NCBI GenBank assembly: GCA_017645785.1
Contig: JAGCNW010000016.1
Span: 124,001-188,000, forward strand
Length of the DNA stretch: 64,000 nucleotides
DNA from: Treponema sp.
GTDB lineage: Bacteria > Spirochaetota > Spirochaetia > Treponematales > Treponemataceae
Direction of reading: 5' to 3'
A program made the position numbers and the translations under genes. The stretch's first letter is position 1, and the number at the start of each line of letters is the position of its first letter. This document shows positions 8,274 to 18,300 of the stretch, in pieces. The notes under the pieces were generated by a model. The model searched no databases, was not told where the DNA came from, and worked only from the letters and a program-made list of their open reading frames with translations.

Positions 8274-11200
8274 ATGCGCTTTAAAAGACTTTTTTTGTTT
8301 GCTGTTGCCTCAATCTTCTCTCTATGCCTGCTTAACGCCAAGCCGGAAATTTCCCCCGAACCAAAAACCAAGGACGTTTTGTATTTGTCCAGCTCGGACA
8401 TCTCCAGCGAAGCGGTCGGCAAGCAAATAAAGAATGTTTCAAAATTTTTCCCAGAAGACACCAAATTTTATTACCAGTATTCAAATTATGGCGTTGCTTA
8501 CAGTCACAAGGAGCTGCAGGAATTTGACGCTTTTTACAAAAAGCTTGTGCAAGGTCTTTCGGTTGACTTGGTTGTCGCAGGAGACCCCATTGCCTTGGAA
8601 TTTGTAAAACAAACGCAAGACGAATTGTTTGACGGAATTCCTATTTTGGTTTTGGGAATGGACAAGGGCGAAAAATTCAACGAAGCCTTGCGCATGAAGA
8701 GCGCCCATATTGTTTTGGACACGCCTTACATCGAAGAGAACATAAAGTTGATCAATTCGCTTTTTCCGAGGCGCAAGAAAATTATGTTCGTGGGCTGCGA
8801 CGACGCGCAAAGGGAAACTCTAAAATCCGTTGACTTTAAGTTTGACATAGATTCGGACTTTAAAAACATCGTGGGAATGACAGAGGACCAGCTTAAGCAA
8901 TTCGCTTCCGGCCTTGACAAAATGTCGATTTTCTTTTTGCCTTCAGCTTTTGACATGAACGATTGTCCGATAAAATCGGAGCAGGCGCTAAAAATCATTT
9001 CTTCGAATTCCGAAAACCCGGTTTTTGTTTGCCACGACATAAATTTTGGCCACGGCGTTTTGGGCGGCTACTTTGTTTCCATCGAAAAAATTTGCAAGGC
9101 CGGCAGCATGATATTCAAGAACCTTGGCGTTTACAGAATCATGTCCAACAACTATGGTTCCAGCCAGCCGATTGAGCCCAGCTATTATTTTGACGCCGAC
9201 CAAATGAAAAGGTTTAACATTACAAAAAGCTCGCTCAACGCAAAGACTGTTTACATAAACGACAAGCAGGAATTGATTGACGGCCGCAACCGTTTTGTGG
9301 CTGCCTTGGTCATTTGCTTTTTGCTTGTGTCGGCGATTTCGATTTTGGCCTTTTTGTTCATCAATCAATTCAAGTCGATGGACCGGCAGCTTGACGAAGA
9401 GCGGTCAAAGCTCAACGCGATTATCAGCCAGAGCGACGCCCTCTTTTGGGAATGTTATTTTGACCGCGAGGAAGACGCTATTTTCCTTGACGACGACGAG
9501 GACGGAGAGGCTTCTTATACCGGAGACATCGCGCAAGGCTGGATAGACAGCGGCATCATTCCCGAAGAGTATTTGGAAAAATACAACGAGATGATCAGCG
9601 AATTGAAGGCCGGAAAAGAAACCGTCTTCATAGACTTGCCGCTTTTGCAGGAAGACATACACACTCACTTGACCACAACCAGATGGAAGCACATCGTTTA
9701 TAAAATCATCGAGCAAAAAGGCGGCAAAGTCACAAAGGCCATCGCCACCGCAATGGACATTACAAACCGCAAGCGCGCCGAGGAAGAGTACGAAGGCGAA
9801 ATGTCTTACCGCTCGTTTGTCAACAAAGAGTATCCGGCTTACACGCGCTTGAATTTGACCAGCAACGTTATCATGGAACGAATGGTCAATGTGGCGGAGT
9901 TGAACCATTCCATGCCCGACACTACAGCCGACAACGAATTGGACGCCGTAATCAGCATTTCAACAACTCACGGTCAAAACGAAAGCCTCAAAAACGACAT
10001 GACCCGCAAAGAGTTGCTTACGATGTTCATGAACGGAACTAGATCCAAGGATTGGGATTTTTACTACGAGTTCAAGAACGGCATCATAAGATGGTTTAGG
10101 CTTAGCGTTGAGCTTACTTCCAACCCGCACACAAACTGCATCGAAGCGAACATTTACTTGCGCGACATAACCAACATGAAGATTATGTCGATTTCAAAAG
10201 ACTCTGTTTTGGACGAGGAAGTCGAATATATTTATTGGCTTGACTTGTCAACGGCCAACTGCCACTTTATCCACCACGCAAAAAATGTTTCTTGGCTGCC
10301 GGCGGACGGCGACGAGGTTGACTATTATTCAATGATCGAAAAAATGCTGACCGACGTTGTCAGCAGCAAAGACCGGGAGTTGGTGTCTGACTTCTTCGCC
10401 CTAAAATACCTGACCGTAAAGCTAAAGGACAAGCAGGCGGCAAACTGCACGTTCGAGATTATCACCGACAACTTGCGCATAGCCATCAAGCAGGTTCACT
10501 CTTATTTCTTGAACGGAAACCAAAACATCATCGTTTTCATTTGCCGCGACATTACAGACATCACTTTGTTCGAAAAGTTGCAGAACGAAAAGCTTTCAAA
10601 GGCCATCGAGCAAGCCGAAAAAGCCAACGCTTCAAAGAGCGATTTCTTGTCGCGCATGAGCCACGACTTGCGCACTCCTATGAACGGCGTTATCGGTATC
10701 GCCGAACTTGCCGAAGACGAGCTTGACAAGCCCGACGCTATAAAAGAAGACTTGCGCAAGATCAAGTCGTCGTCAAAGTATATGGTAAGCCTTTTGAACG
10801 ACATTCTTGACATGGCCAAGATCGAAAGCGGAAAGCTTGAGATTCGCAAAGACAGGTCCAGCGCCGGTGAAATGCTGGAGTTTGTATGCACTCAAGCCCA
10901 AGCCTTGTGCGACAGCAAGCAAATCACTTTCTACTGCAACAAAGAAGCCAAGATGTACATGAATTACTACATCAACGTTGACAAGATGCACATGCAGCAA
11001 GTAGTAATGAACCTTTTGTCAAACGCTTCAAAGTTCACGCCGCCGCAGGGCCGCATAGAGCTTCTTGTTGACGTTGTTTCCCGCGACGACAAAAAGCTTG
11101 GCTTGGAGATTACCGTTCGCGACACCGGCAGCGGCATGACAAAAGAATTCCAAAAGGTAATGTTCGAAGCCTTTACCCAAGACGTAAACTCTGTCAACAA

Positions 11201-11786
11201 ACAGGGAACCGGTTTGGGACTTTCTATCGTAAACAATCTTGTCCAGCTTATGGGCGGAACAATCAAGTGCGATTCAGCGCCGGGCGAAGGAACCACATTC
11301 AAGATTTATCTTGAGGTCGAAGTGCTTGAGGCGAATATCGGCGACGCGGCTCCTGTCGAAGAAAAGAAAGAAAAAGAGCTTATCGACCTTACAGGAAAAA
11401 AGATTCTTTTGGTCGAAGACAACGCCCTCAACCAAGAAATTTCCCGCCGCGTCCTTCAAAAGAACGGCATGGAAGTTACGATCGCCGAAAACGGTTTGGT
11501 CGCGCTGGATAAGTTCTCTGAGAGCGAAGAAGGCTACTATGACCTTGTTTTGATGGACGTTATGATGCCTGTAATGGGCGGCATCGAAAGCGCGGGCCTT
11601 TTGCGAAAAATGGAAAGGCCGGACGCAAAGGAAATTCCTATTGTCGCGCTTACGGCCAACGCTTTCCAAGAAGACATCCAAAAGTGTTTGGACGCCGGCA
11701 TGAACACCCACTTGTCAAAGCCGATCAATCCTACGCTTTTGATTCAAACTATTTCTGATTTGATAAGCCAACATCAAGAAGCCTAG
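8274..11786 (+). CDS. Hybrid sensor histidine kinase with periplasmic binding-type sensor
   Basis: Membrane sensor of 1170 residues. A signal-type segment (residues 1-22) leads into a periplasmic region of about 300 residues that resembles the ABC-transporter substrate-binding fold, for example VDLVVAGDPIALEFVKQTQDE. A membrane helix follows at about 340-365, then two or three PAS-like regions to about 780. The HisKA motif FLSRMSHDLRTPMNGVIG carries the phospho-accepting His797. The ATPase N-box (NLLSNASKFTPP) and G-boxes (GSGM, GTGLGLS) are intact. The C-terminal receiver has its phospho-Asp in LVLMDVMMP (Asp1095) and Lys in LSKPIN. No response regulator with an output domain is adjacent. 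Its stop codon overlaps that of the convergent gene. Confidence 0.93.
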   Translation: MRFKRLFLFAVASIFSLCLLNAKPEISPEPKTKDVLYLSSSDISSEAVGKQIKNVSKFFPEDTKFYYQYSNYGVAYSHKELQEFDAFYKKLVQGLSVDLVVAGDPIALEFVKQTQDELFDGIPILVLGMDKGEKFNEALRMKSAHIVLDTPYIEENIKLINSLFPRRKKIMFVGCDDAQRETLKSVDFKFDIDSDFKNIVGMTEDQLKQFASGLDKMSIFFLPSAFDMNDCPIKSEQALKIISSNSENPVFVCHDINFGHGVLGGYFVSIEKICKAGSMIFKNLGVYRIMSNNYGSSQPIEPSYYFDADQMKRFNITKSSLNAKTVYINDKQELIDGRNRFVAALVICFLLVSAISILAFLFINQFKSMDRQLDEERSKLNAIISQSDALFWECYFDREEDAIFLDDDEDGEASYTGDIAQGWIDSGIIPEEYLEKYNEMISELKAGKETVFIDLPLLQEDIHTHLTTTRWKHIVYKIIEQKGGKVTKAIATAMDITNRKRAEEEYEGEMSYRSFVNKEYPAYTRLNLTSNVIMERMVNVAELNHSMPDTTADNELDAVISISTTHGQNESLKNDMTRKELLTMFMNGTRSKDWDFYYEFKNGIIRWFRLSVELTSNPHTNCIEANIYLRDITNMKIMSISKDSVLDEEVEYIYWLDLSTANCHFIHHAKNVSWLPADGDEVDYYSMIEKMLTDVVSSKDRELVSDFFALKYLTVKLKDKQAANCTFEIITDNLRIAIKQVHSYFLNGNQNIIVFICRDITDITLFEKLQNEKLSKAIEQAEKANASKSDFLSRMSHDLRTPMNGVIGIAELAEDELDKPDAIKEDLRKIKSSSKYMVSLLNDILDMAKIESGKLEIRKDRSSAGEMLEFVCTQAQALCDSKQITFYCNKEAKMYMNYYINVDKMHMQQVVMNLLSNASKFTPPQGRIELLVDVVSRDDKKLGLEITVRDTGSGMTKEFQKVMFEAFTQDVNSVNKQGTGLGLSIVNNLVQLMGGTIKCDSAPGEGTTFKIYLEVEVLEANIGDAAPVEEKKEKELIDLTGKKILLVEDNALNQEISRRVLQKNGMEVTIAENGLVALDKFSESEEGYYDLVLMDVMMPVMGGIESAGLLRKMERPDAKEIPIVALTANAFQEDIQKCLDAGMNTHLSKPINPTLLIQTISDLISQHQEA

Positions 11787-12658
11787 TCTTCTTTGGCTTC
11801 CGGCAATTCCGCGTTTTCTTCTGTCTCTGCTTGCTCTTGCGGCCTTGGCTTTAGGGGCTTTACTTTCTTGACCTTGGGCGGCCTAGGCATGTATTTTACA
11901 AAAGACTTTGGATTGAGGTTGCGCTTTGAGTAGCGGAAGCCAAGCTGGGCTTGGTATTCCCAAGCGTAATCAAAGGCCCGCATTCTGCGGTTGGAGCCGA
12001 GGTTTGCGTTGTCCCAAGTCCACGTTCCTCCGATATTGAATGACCAGCGGCTGGAGATTGGCATCTCCGCTTCCAGGCCGAGTCCCGCTCCCAAGTGAAC
12101 GTAATGCCATTTGTCATGAAGCTGGTAAAGAACGTGCAATCCGGGTTTTGCGCTTACCGTTACCCAGTCCCAAAAATTCATAGAAAATTTTACGCCGGTA
12201 AAAAGGTCAAAGTTGTACAAGACTGTTTGCGTTGTAACTTGCTTTACTTTGTTGAAAGTGTAGGCGTAAGGATAATAAAAGGCGTTGCGCGCGAACAAGT
12301 CAACCTTGATTCGCTTTCCCATGACCAAGAAGTTGTTGGTTGTCATTTCGTAATAGGCGCCGATTAATTTGTCGTTCCAAACAAAATTGCTGCGGCCCGA
12401 TTGCTTTTGTATTCTTGTGATGGAAGCCCAAGACACGCCCCAATTGTGCAAGAGGCCGAATCTTTTTCCTTGCTGCTCAATCAATTCTTCAATTGTGGCC
12501 CAGTGACCCGGGGTCTCTTCGTCGGGAATCGGGTTGGCGTTTTGCGTTCCGGTGCCGGTGTGCAAAACGTTTGGGTCTTGCATTGTTTTGGCAAACGAGA
12601 CTGCGCCAAGCAGGATTAGGGCAGAGGCGGCAATCTTTGTTTTAAGAAAAAGCTTCAT
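11783..12658 (-). CDS. Exported outer-membrane-type protein of unknown function
   Basis: The 291-residue protein has a signal peptide (KIAASALILLGAVSFA) and no lipobox Cys. The body is rich in aromatic, alternating strands (YYEMTTNNFLVMGKRIKVDLFARNAFYYPYAY shortened: YYEM...LFARN), consistent with a beta-barrel. The tail, from about residue 250, is Pro/Lys rich and then acidic (RPPKVKKVKPLKPRP, ending EAKED), unusual for a barrel end. A ggag site precedes the ATG. It is the last gene of the fibronectin-III lipoprotein operon, 13 bp after the small lipoprotein gene. Exact family not recognised. Confidence 0.7.
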   Translation of the reverse strand: MKLFLKTKIAASALILLGAVSFAKTMQDPNVLHTGTGTQNANPIPDEETPGHWATIEELIEQQGKRFGLLHNWGVSWASITRIQKQSGRSNFVWNDKLIGAYYEMTTNNFLVMGKRIKVDLFARNAFYYPYAYTFNKVKQVTTQTVLYNFDLFTGVKFSMNFWDWVTVSAKPGLHVLYQLHDKWHYVHLGAGLGLEAEMPISSRWSFNIGGTWTWDNANLGSNRRMRAFDYAWEYQAQLGFRYSKRNLNPKSFVKYMPRPPKVKKVKPLKPRPQEQAETEENAELPEAKED

Positions 12659-12671
12659 CGATGTCGCTCCG

Positions 12672-13001
12672 CTAGTTGTGGTAGAGGGTCAGGCTTATTG
12701 CCGCGCCATAAGAGTCAAACCATGTTAGATACAACATTCCGCCGCGAATGTCCCATTCGCTGTTGATGCTGCCGTCGTCTTTTGAAAACGAAATTACGTT
12801 TTCTATCACGGTGTAGTTGCCAGAATAATTTTGAGTGTCGCCGTTTGTGTCTTTTATTGTCGCGCTAAAGCTTCCGTCATCAGCGAACGAAATTTTGTTG
12901 CCGCCGTTGTCCGACCAAACTCCATAAAGGGGACTGGGTTGGTAGCAAGACACAAGAGTTCCAATCAAAAGAGCTATAATTATAAAAGCGAATTTTTTCA
13001 T
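12672..13001 (-). CDS. Small lipoprotein of unknown function
   Basis: 109 residues from ATG 13001, which follows a tggggag ribosome site and sits 1 bp after the stop of the preceding gene. The signal peptide ends in a lipobox, GTLVSC. The mature part (LYGVWSDNGGNKISFADDGSF, then strands to the end) reads like a small lipocalin-like beta-fold seen in many lipoproteins that start with 'GVW'. The 5' in-frame extension to 13049 lies inside the upstream gene and is not used. Confidence 0.75.
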   Translation of the reverse strand: MKKFAFIIIALLIGTLVSCYQPSPLYGVWSDNGGNKISFADDGSFSATIKDTNGDTQNYSGNYTVIENVISFSKDDGSINSEWDIRGGMLYLTWFDSYGAAISLTLYHN

Positions 13002-13002
13002 A

Positions 13003-15357
13003 CTATTTTTCTCCCCAAGTCCAATCGGCTTGTACTGTGATTTTTTCAACTTGGCCGTTGTCCTTGTTTAAATTGCGGGTGACGCCGTAAGTTCCGCCGC
13101 CCGCGGCGCCTCCCTTAATTTTTATTCCATCGTAAACCACGCTTCCAGGATACATTCCTTGGACTGTTACCGTTCCGTCCATGGTGCCGTTGGTGTCCAT
13201 GCCGGCGCTTGTGTTTGTGTTGCCGTTGAGCAAGAAATAAACGCCAATCGAGCTGTCGTTCATTATGTAGTAGTCCGCGTAGTTTTTGTATTCCATAATT
13301 ACGCGGCCGCTAACTCCGCTAACGTGAGCGTCGTAGCTGAGGGTGCCGCTTATCGCTCCCCGTGCGGTTTCCGTTCCCAATTTGGCGGTGTTGCCGCTCT
13401 TGTGCATAAGGGTAAGCTTCTTTTGCGAGTTGAGCGTTGTCTTTATGTATTCGCGCACGTATTGGTAAGTGGTCAAGGCGCCGTAGCCGTAATCGGTATT
13501 GGAATAGTTTGCGCCCTGGCCCAAAGAGTTGAGCGACATTATGCGATAGTAGTAATAGTTGCCGGCCTTTGCCTGCTCGTCTTTGTAGACATAAGAGGTT
13601 TCCGTAATTGGGCTTTCGTTGATTTTCTTGAAGCCGCTATTTGGTTTTGTAGAGCGGTAAATGTTGTAGCCGCCGTCCGCTCCGCCGTCAGGCGCCTGCC
13701 AAGTAAGCTTTATAGCGTGAACTCCGTTGGCGTTGGCGTTGGAGTCATTGTTGGTCAAGCCGCTAATCGCGGCGTTCTTTGTGACGGACAAGTTTTTGGC
13801 CGCGTAAGGCGCGGGCGCTATCGCCGAAGATTTTTCGCTTTCAATTGTGCCGTTTTTGACGGAAACTTTATAAAACTTAAAGGCGGTGACTTTTTCCTCA
13901 TACATTCCTTCCATGCCATCGTCGAGAGATTTGTTGGGGGAAGAAAATTCTTTTACAGGCGAGAACGCGCCTGTAACGCTGTCGCCGCCGTACACGCAGT
14001 AAGTGTAAGTTTTCCAATCCGCCTTTTTTATTGTTGCTGGAGAATTGGTGGCGCAGTCTTGGCTTCCGATTGCCGCGCTGAAGACTATGATGTTTTGCGT
14101 TATGTCGCCTTGAATTTTCTTTACAGCCACAGTTTTAGGCGGACTTACCATATAGGCTTCGGCGGGGCTTTCCGAATCGTCGCCGGATTCTGACATGGCG
14201 CCATTTAGCGTTTCGCCAGTGGAGCTGCTTTTGTCCGCGCAATAGGCTTGAATTTGATAGTAGTAGAAGATGTTAGGCTTTAAGTTGGAAGTGTCCGTGT
14301 ACTGATGCGGAACCGCTCCCCCCGGAGCCGAGGGCTTTATGTCATCGAGTTTTCTTTGCGTTGAATCAATTGAAGAGTATCGGTAAACTCTATAACCTTC
14401 GGCGTTTGAGGTTTCATCCCAAGTGATTATAACTTCCGAAAGGGTTTCGCCGCGGCCTTTTTCTATCACAACATTTTGGACTTGAGCGGGGGCGCCTGGC
14501 TTAAGGGCGTATCCCAAGGCCACAGGGCTTGCGACACTTTCGTTGCCGCTTGCGCCAACCGACACGACGGTAAAGTAATACTCTGTGCCTTGGTTGGCCG
14601 GCTCCACTTCAAGATTGAAGGTTGACTTGTTTGAGTACACGGTGGCAATTTGCGTTCCGGAGCTGCCGTCTTCGTTGAGGCTGCGGTAAATTCTATAGCT
14701 GGAAATTGAGCCAACGGCCTTTTGCCAATTTATGTCAATCGCGTTGGTGTATTTACCGCAAGTGGCTTTGACATTTGACGGCGGCGCCAAAAGCATGCCC
14801 TTTGCTTCCGGGTCTTTTTGCGAGGCAGGGACTGGGTCTCCGTTATCGTCTGTCTTATAGTAGTTTGGAAACCAGTCGCTTTCGTCGTATTTTTCAATGC
14901 GGTTTTCGGCAAGCACGCGGTAAAAGTAGCAGACGCCATAGGCTTCGTTGGTGTAGTTCAAGACATTTGAGGGAGTGTCGTCTATGATTGTGTCGGTAAA
15001 ACTTGTTCCCTCTATAAAAGTTGAATGGGGCAAAGACTCAAAGGCGCCTTCGTCCGGAACAATCCAATTGCCCGCCGCGTCTTTTTCTGAGCTTATGGCG
15101 CGCTCAAGGCGGTAGGAACGCGCTCCAGTAACTTTTTCCCAAGTGACGATAATTTTGTTGTTGTATTCGCCATTAGTTACGAATATTTGGCTTGGGGCGG
15201 CAAGCTTGTCTATTTCTACAGTTTTTACAAACAAGCTTGTGAGCGTAACGCCGTTCGTTGTAGGCTGCATAGGCACGCGCTCTTGGAACATATCGGCGCA
15301 ACTTGCGAACAAGGCGGCGGACAACAGAGTCGCTGCAATAAAAGTTAGCTTTTTCAT
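13003..15357 (-). CDS. Fibronectin type III repeat lipoprotein
   Basis: 784 residues from ATG 15357, which overlaps the upstream stop as ATGA and has a gggagg site. The lipobox is ALFASC. At least five fibronectin-III-like modules follow, recognised by repeats such as ITVTWEKVTGARSYRLERA, INWQKAVGSISSYRIYRS, VIITWDETSNAEGYRVYR and KLTWQAPDGGADGGYNIYRS. The last about 150 residues form a different beta-rich domain that starts near LTLMHKSGNTAKLG and resembles the C-terminal domain of the larger paralogue upstream. Likely cell-surface and possibly ligand or carbohydrate binding. Confidence 0.85.
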   Translation of the reverse strand: MKKLTFIAATLLSAALFASCADMFQERVPMQPTTNGVTLTSLFVKTVEIDKLAAPSQIFVTNGEYNNKIIVTWEKVTGARSYRLERAISSEKDAAGNWIVPDEGAFESLPHSTFIEGTSFTDTIIDDTPSNVLNYTNEAYGVCYFYRVLAENRIEKYDESDWFPNYYKTDDNGDPVPASQKDPEAKGMLLAPPSNVKATCGKYTNAIDINWQKAVGSISSYRIYRSLNEDGSSGTQIATVYSNKSTFNLEVEPANQGTEYYFTVVSVGASGNESVASPVALGYALKPGAPAQVQNVVIEKGRGETLSEVIITWDETSNAEGYRVYRYSSIDSTQRKLDDIKPSAPGGAVPHQYTDTSNLKPNIFYYYQIQAYCADKSSSTGETLNGAMSESGDDSESPAEAYMVSPPKTVAVKKIQGDITQNIIVFSAAIGSQDCATNSPATIKKADWKTYTYCVYGGDSVTGAFSPVKEFSSPNKSLDDGMEGMYEEKVTAFKFYKVSVKNGTIESEKSSAIAPAPYAAKNLSVTKNAAISGLTNNDSNANANGVHAIKLTWQAPDGGADGGYNIYRSTKPNSGFKKINESPITETSYVYKDEQAKAGNYYYYRIMSLNSLGQGANYSNTDYGYGALTTYQYVREYIKTTLNSQKKLTLMHKSGNTAKLGTETARGAISGTLSYDAHVSGVSGRVIMEYKNYADYYIMNDSSIGVYFLLNGNTNTSAGMDTNGTMDGTVTVQGMYPGSVVYDGIKIKGGAAGGGTYGVTRNLNKDNGQVEKITVQADWTWGEK

Positions 15358-18300
15358 TCTGGGTTGCCTCCCTGCCTGATTTCCCACCAAAGGCCTTGGT
15401 AGGCTGGTAGACTAGTATTGATAGAAGTAATTGGGCTGCTATAGTCTTTGTCGTTAAATTTATAAGGGAACCATTCTGTTCCGTCGCAAGTTCCGCTTAT
15501 GGTATAGCTGCCCTTGTAACTTGGAAGCCCTGTTTCATGGCTGTATGTTATTGATGTTGACGGGATATTTTTAATGAATGTTCCTGTAAATACAGATGAT
15601 CCTATCGCTCCGCCATAATCGGAACTTGCCGTTACATTCCAAGCGCTTACAAGAGCGTTTGCTTGGTCTCCAGGGGTTGCAAGGAAACCATGATTATATC
15701 CACCGGTTCCCGTAGTTATTCGGCATTTACCATCAGCAAAAATGCCGCCGCCTGTTTTATGTATAAGGGTAAAATTGCCGCAAGTTGTCGGAGCGTCTGT
15801 ATTAACTGATGTTGAAGTGCCTACGCCAGCTTGGTGCATGGCATCCGCAATAATTAAGTTTATGCATTTTTTCGCTTCGTCTTCGGTAATCATTCTGTAA
15901 GCGTAGTCAGTGCTTGTAGCGAAGATTTCATCGCCCTGTCTGTTGGTTCGTTTGGCTCTTATTCTGTAATAGTGCTTGTAGTCGCGCTGCACTTTTAGCA
16001 AGCCGTCGTGGTATTTGCCAGAATTGGTTTTGTATGTCGGCGTCACATTTACAGTGACCTGTTTTGCTCCATCTGCTGGAACTGAAGTTACAAGAGTTAC
16101 GTCATACCAATCTTTGCTTCCCTTGACTGCGTTTTTTCCAGCCTTGTCGTAGGTGTAAATTGGCCACCAAGTTCCGGAGCAGTTGAGGTTTTTCAATTCA
16201 AGGATGTATTCCGCTATGTCGCTTCCGCCAACTGCGCGGTTTCCTTGGTAATCATAAAAGTTCCATGTTACAGTTTCTGTCTCGCTTTCTGTTGTTGCGT
16301 CTTGCTTTATTGGCATGATTTGCGGCATTGTGAACATGTAGCCCACGCACTTTGGCTCTTCATTTGTGATTGCTGTGTTAAACAAGGTTTTTTGGTATGA
16401 GTCATAAGCTACGTCTCTGCCGTTGGCGTCGGAAGAGTCCATGCTGTCGCTATAGGTAACCGCGTATTCGCGCGCTTGCACTCTGTCGTCCGGCACTAAG
16501 CTTACGCTTTGCGTGCTGGCGTTTACAGACAAGTTTAGCCTTGTCCACGCGCCGTCTGAATTTTTATTGCGCCAGTATACATTTGGCCACAAGCCTTTGT
16601 CCGTGGCGCTTTTTGGGAGCTCCCAATTAAGGACAACCATATTAGGATATTCCGCCTTTGTGGCTTCAAGCGCGATTCCGTATCCTACTGTATATCCTTC
16701 CGCTTGGGCGGTCGCTATGTTTTTGTAAGCGTCGCCGGCGGCTGGATACTTTAGTTCGCTTATGTCGTAGCTTATTTCTTCCACATCGCTATACTGCTGC
16801 GCCATAACAGGCAAGACTGTGTATGTAAAGGGAATTCCCAAAGCCAAGTATTGCTGGTTGAGTTCCGGAGAGCCGTTTGAATTAGCCTTTTTGTAATTGT
16901 CAGTAAGGGTAAAGGTTCCGTCACTGGCGTTAAAATAAAGGTCCGCGGTGGTAGGCGTTATCGCCGTTCCCGTCGCGTTGACATAGTAAGCGTCAAAACT
17001 GGCGTATTCGTCTTTTTGTACACCGGTTGAGTCAGTGTTTCTTGTCATTTTTGGACGCATGCGGTAAACAACATAGCCGTTTGCCCTTTCCAACTTTTTC
17101 CAAGTTATTTTAATGCTGTCGTTTTGAACGTCATAACTTTCTGTGCCCTTTATGTTCAAGGCGGCCGGTCCTATTGTCCAAACATCCTTTGAGTCGGGGT
17201 TTTTGCCCTTTACATTGTTTTGCGCGTCAACTTCGCTTATTGCGGTTATTTTTAGCGGAACAGCCTTTCCGGAAAGCGAAGCGTCATTGTAGCCGTACGG
17301 CTTGGTTATGGTCAGCGCGTATGTTTTTGACGGGTCGTCATAACTTGGAGTGACTGTCAATCCGTCTGGAACGCCGGAAACGGCGCCGGTTTTGTCAATT
17401 ATGAATGTCGCGCCGTTTCCAAAATTGCCGGCGCTTCCAAGCGTCACTTCATATTTTTCCGCCGCCAACGCTTGCGTCCAAGACACGGTTATGCTTGTGT
17501 AAGTGTTCGAGTCAAACGTTATTACGGGCTTTCCTAGCGTGGAGGCTCTTGGAATTGCTCCGTCGTCGTTTCCTGGAGTTGAATTGTTGGCGATGATGGC
17601 GTAGCTGTATGTATAGCCGCTTTCTATGGGCTTGTGTTCGTATTTGCCGGTGTATTGGCCTTGGCCGTCCTTTAGTTTGTCGCCTAATATTACGCCGCTT
17701 TCTATTGCGTTATCGTCAGCGTCAAGCTTAGACCAATTGATTCTGTAGTCAACGCCTTCTTCCACTGTCCATGTAAGCAAGGTGTGGTCTGTCCAGCCGC
17801 CTTCGGCTTTTAAATCTCGTTTGGGCTCGCCAGGAAGCAAGCTTATGCCGATAAAACCGTCGGCCTGTTTTTTTGCCAAATAGTCGCTCTTGATTTTGCT
17901 GGGGTCTGTGTATTTTGCCGGGAAGACGTAAAGGGTAAAGGTGTAAGTTCCAACTTTGTCGTCCGGGTTGCTGGTCAAGTCATAGGTTTTTACCAAAGAG
18001 CAAACTTCTTCCAAGTCTTTCATCATGACGGCAAGGTTTGAATTTAAAAGCCAGTCTGTCTCTGTGGACGCGCCGTTGTCGTAGCTGCGCTCGTATTCAA
18101 TCGCAAATTTGTAGTCCGCCGCCTTGCCCATGTCGTTCCAAGACGCGTTGAATTTAATGGGAACTCTAAGAACAGCAGAGCCGTCTGCGCTTAATTCGGC
18201 GATTCCTTTTCGGACATGGAATTCCGGCATTGCCGCAGACCAACCTTGCGCCGTGTTGGCAAGGCTTTCCCTGCTCTTTGTCACGGCCAAGTAGTCTAAG

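Noticed and set aside
13159-14193. 344-codon frame on the plus strand opposite the fibronectin-III lipoprotein
   Set aside because: Composition is abnormal (many Val, Arg, Cys, Tyr), no start signals, and the opposite strand encodes repeated fibronectin-III modules.
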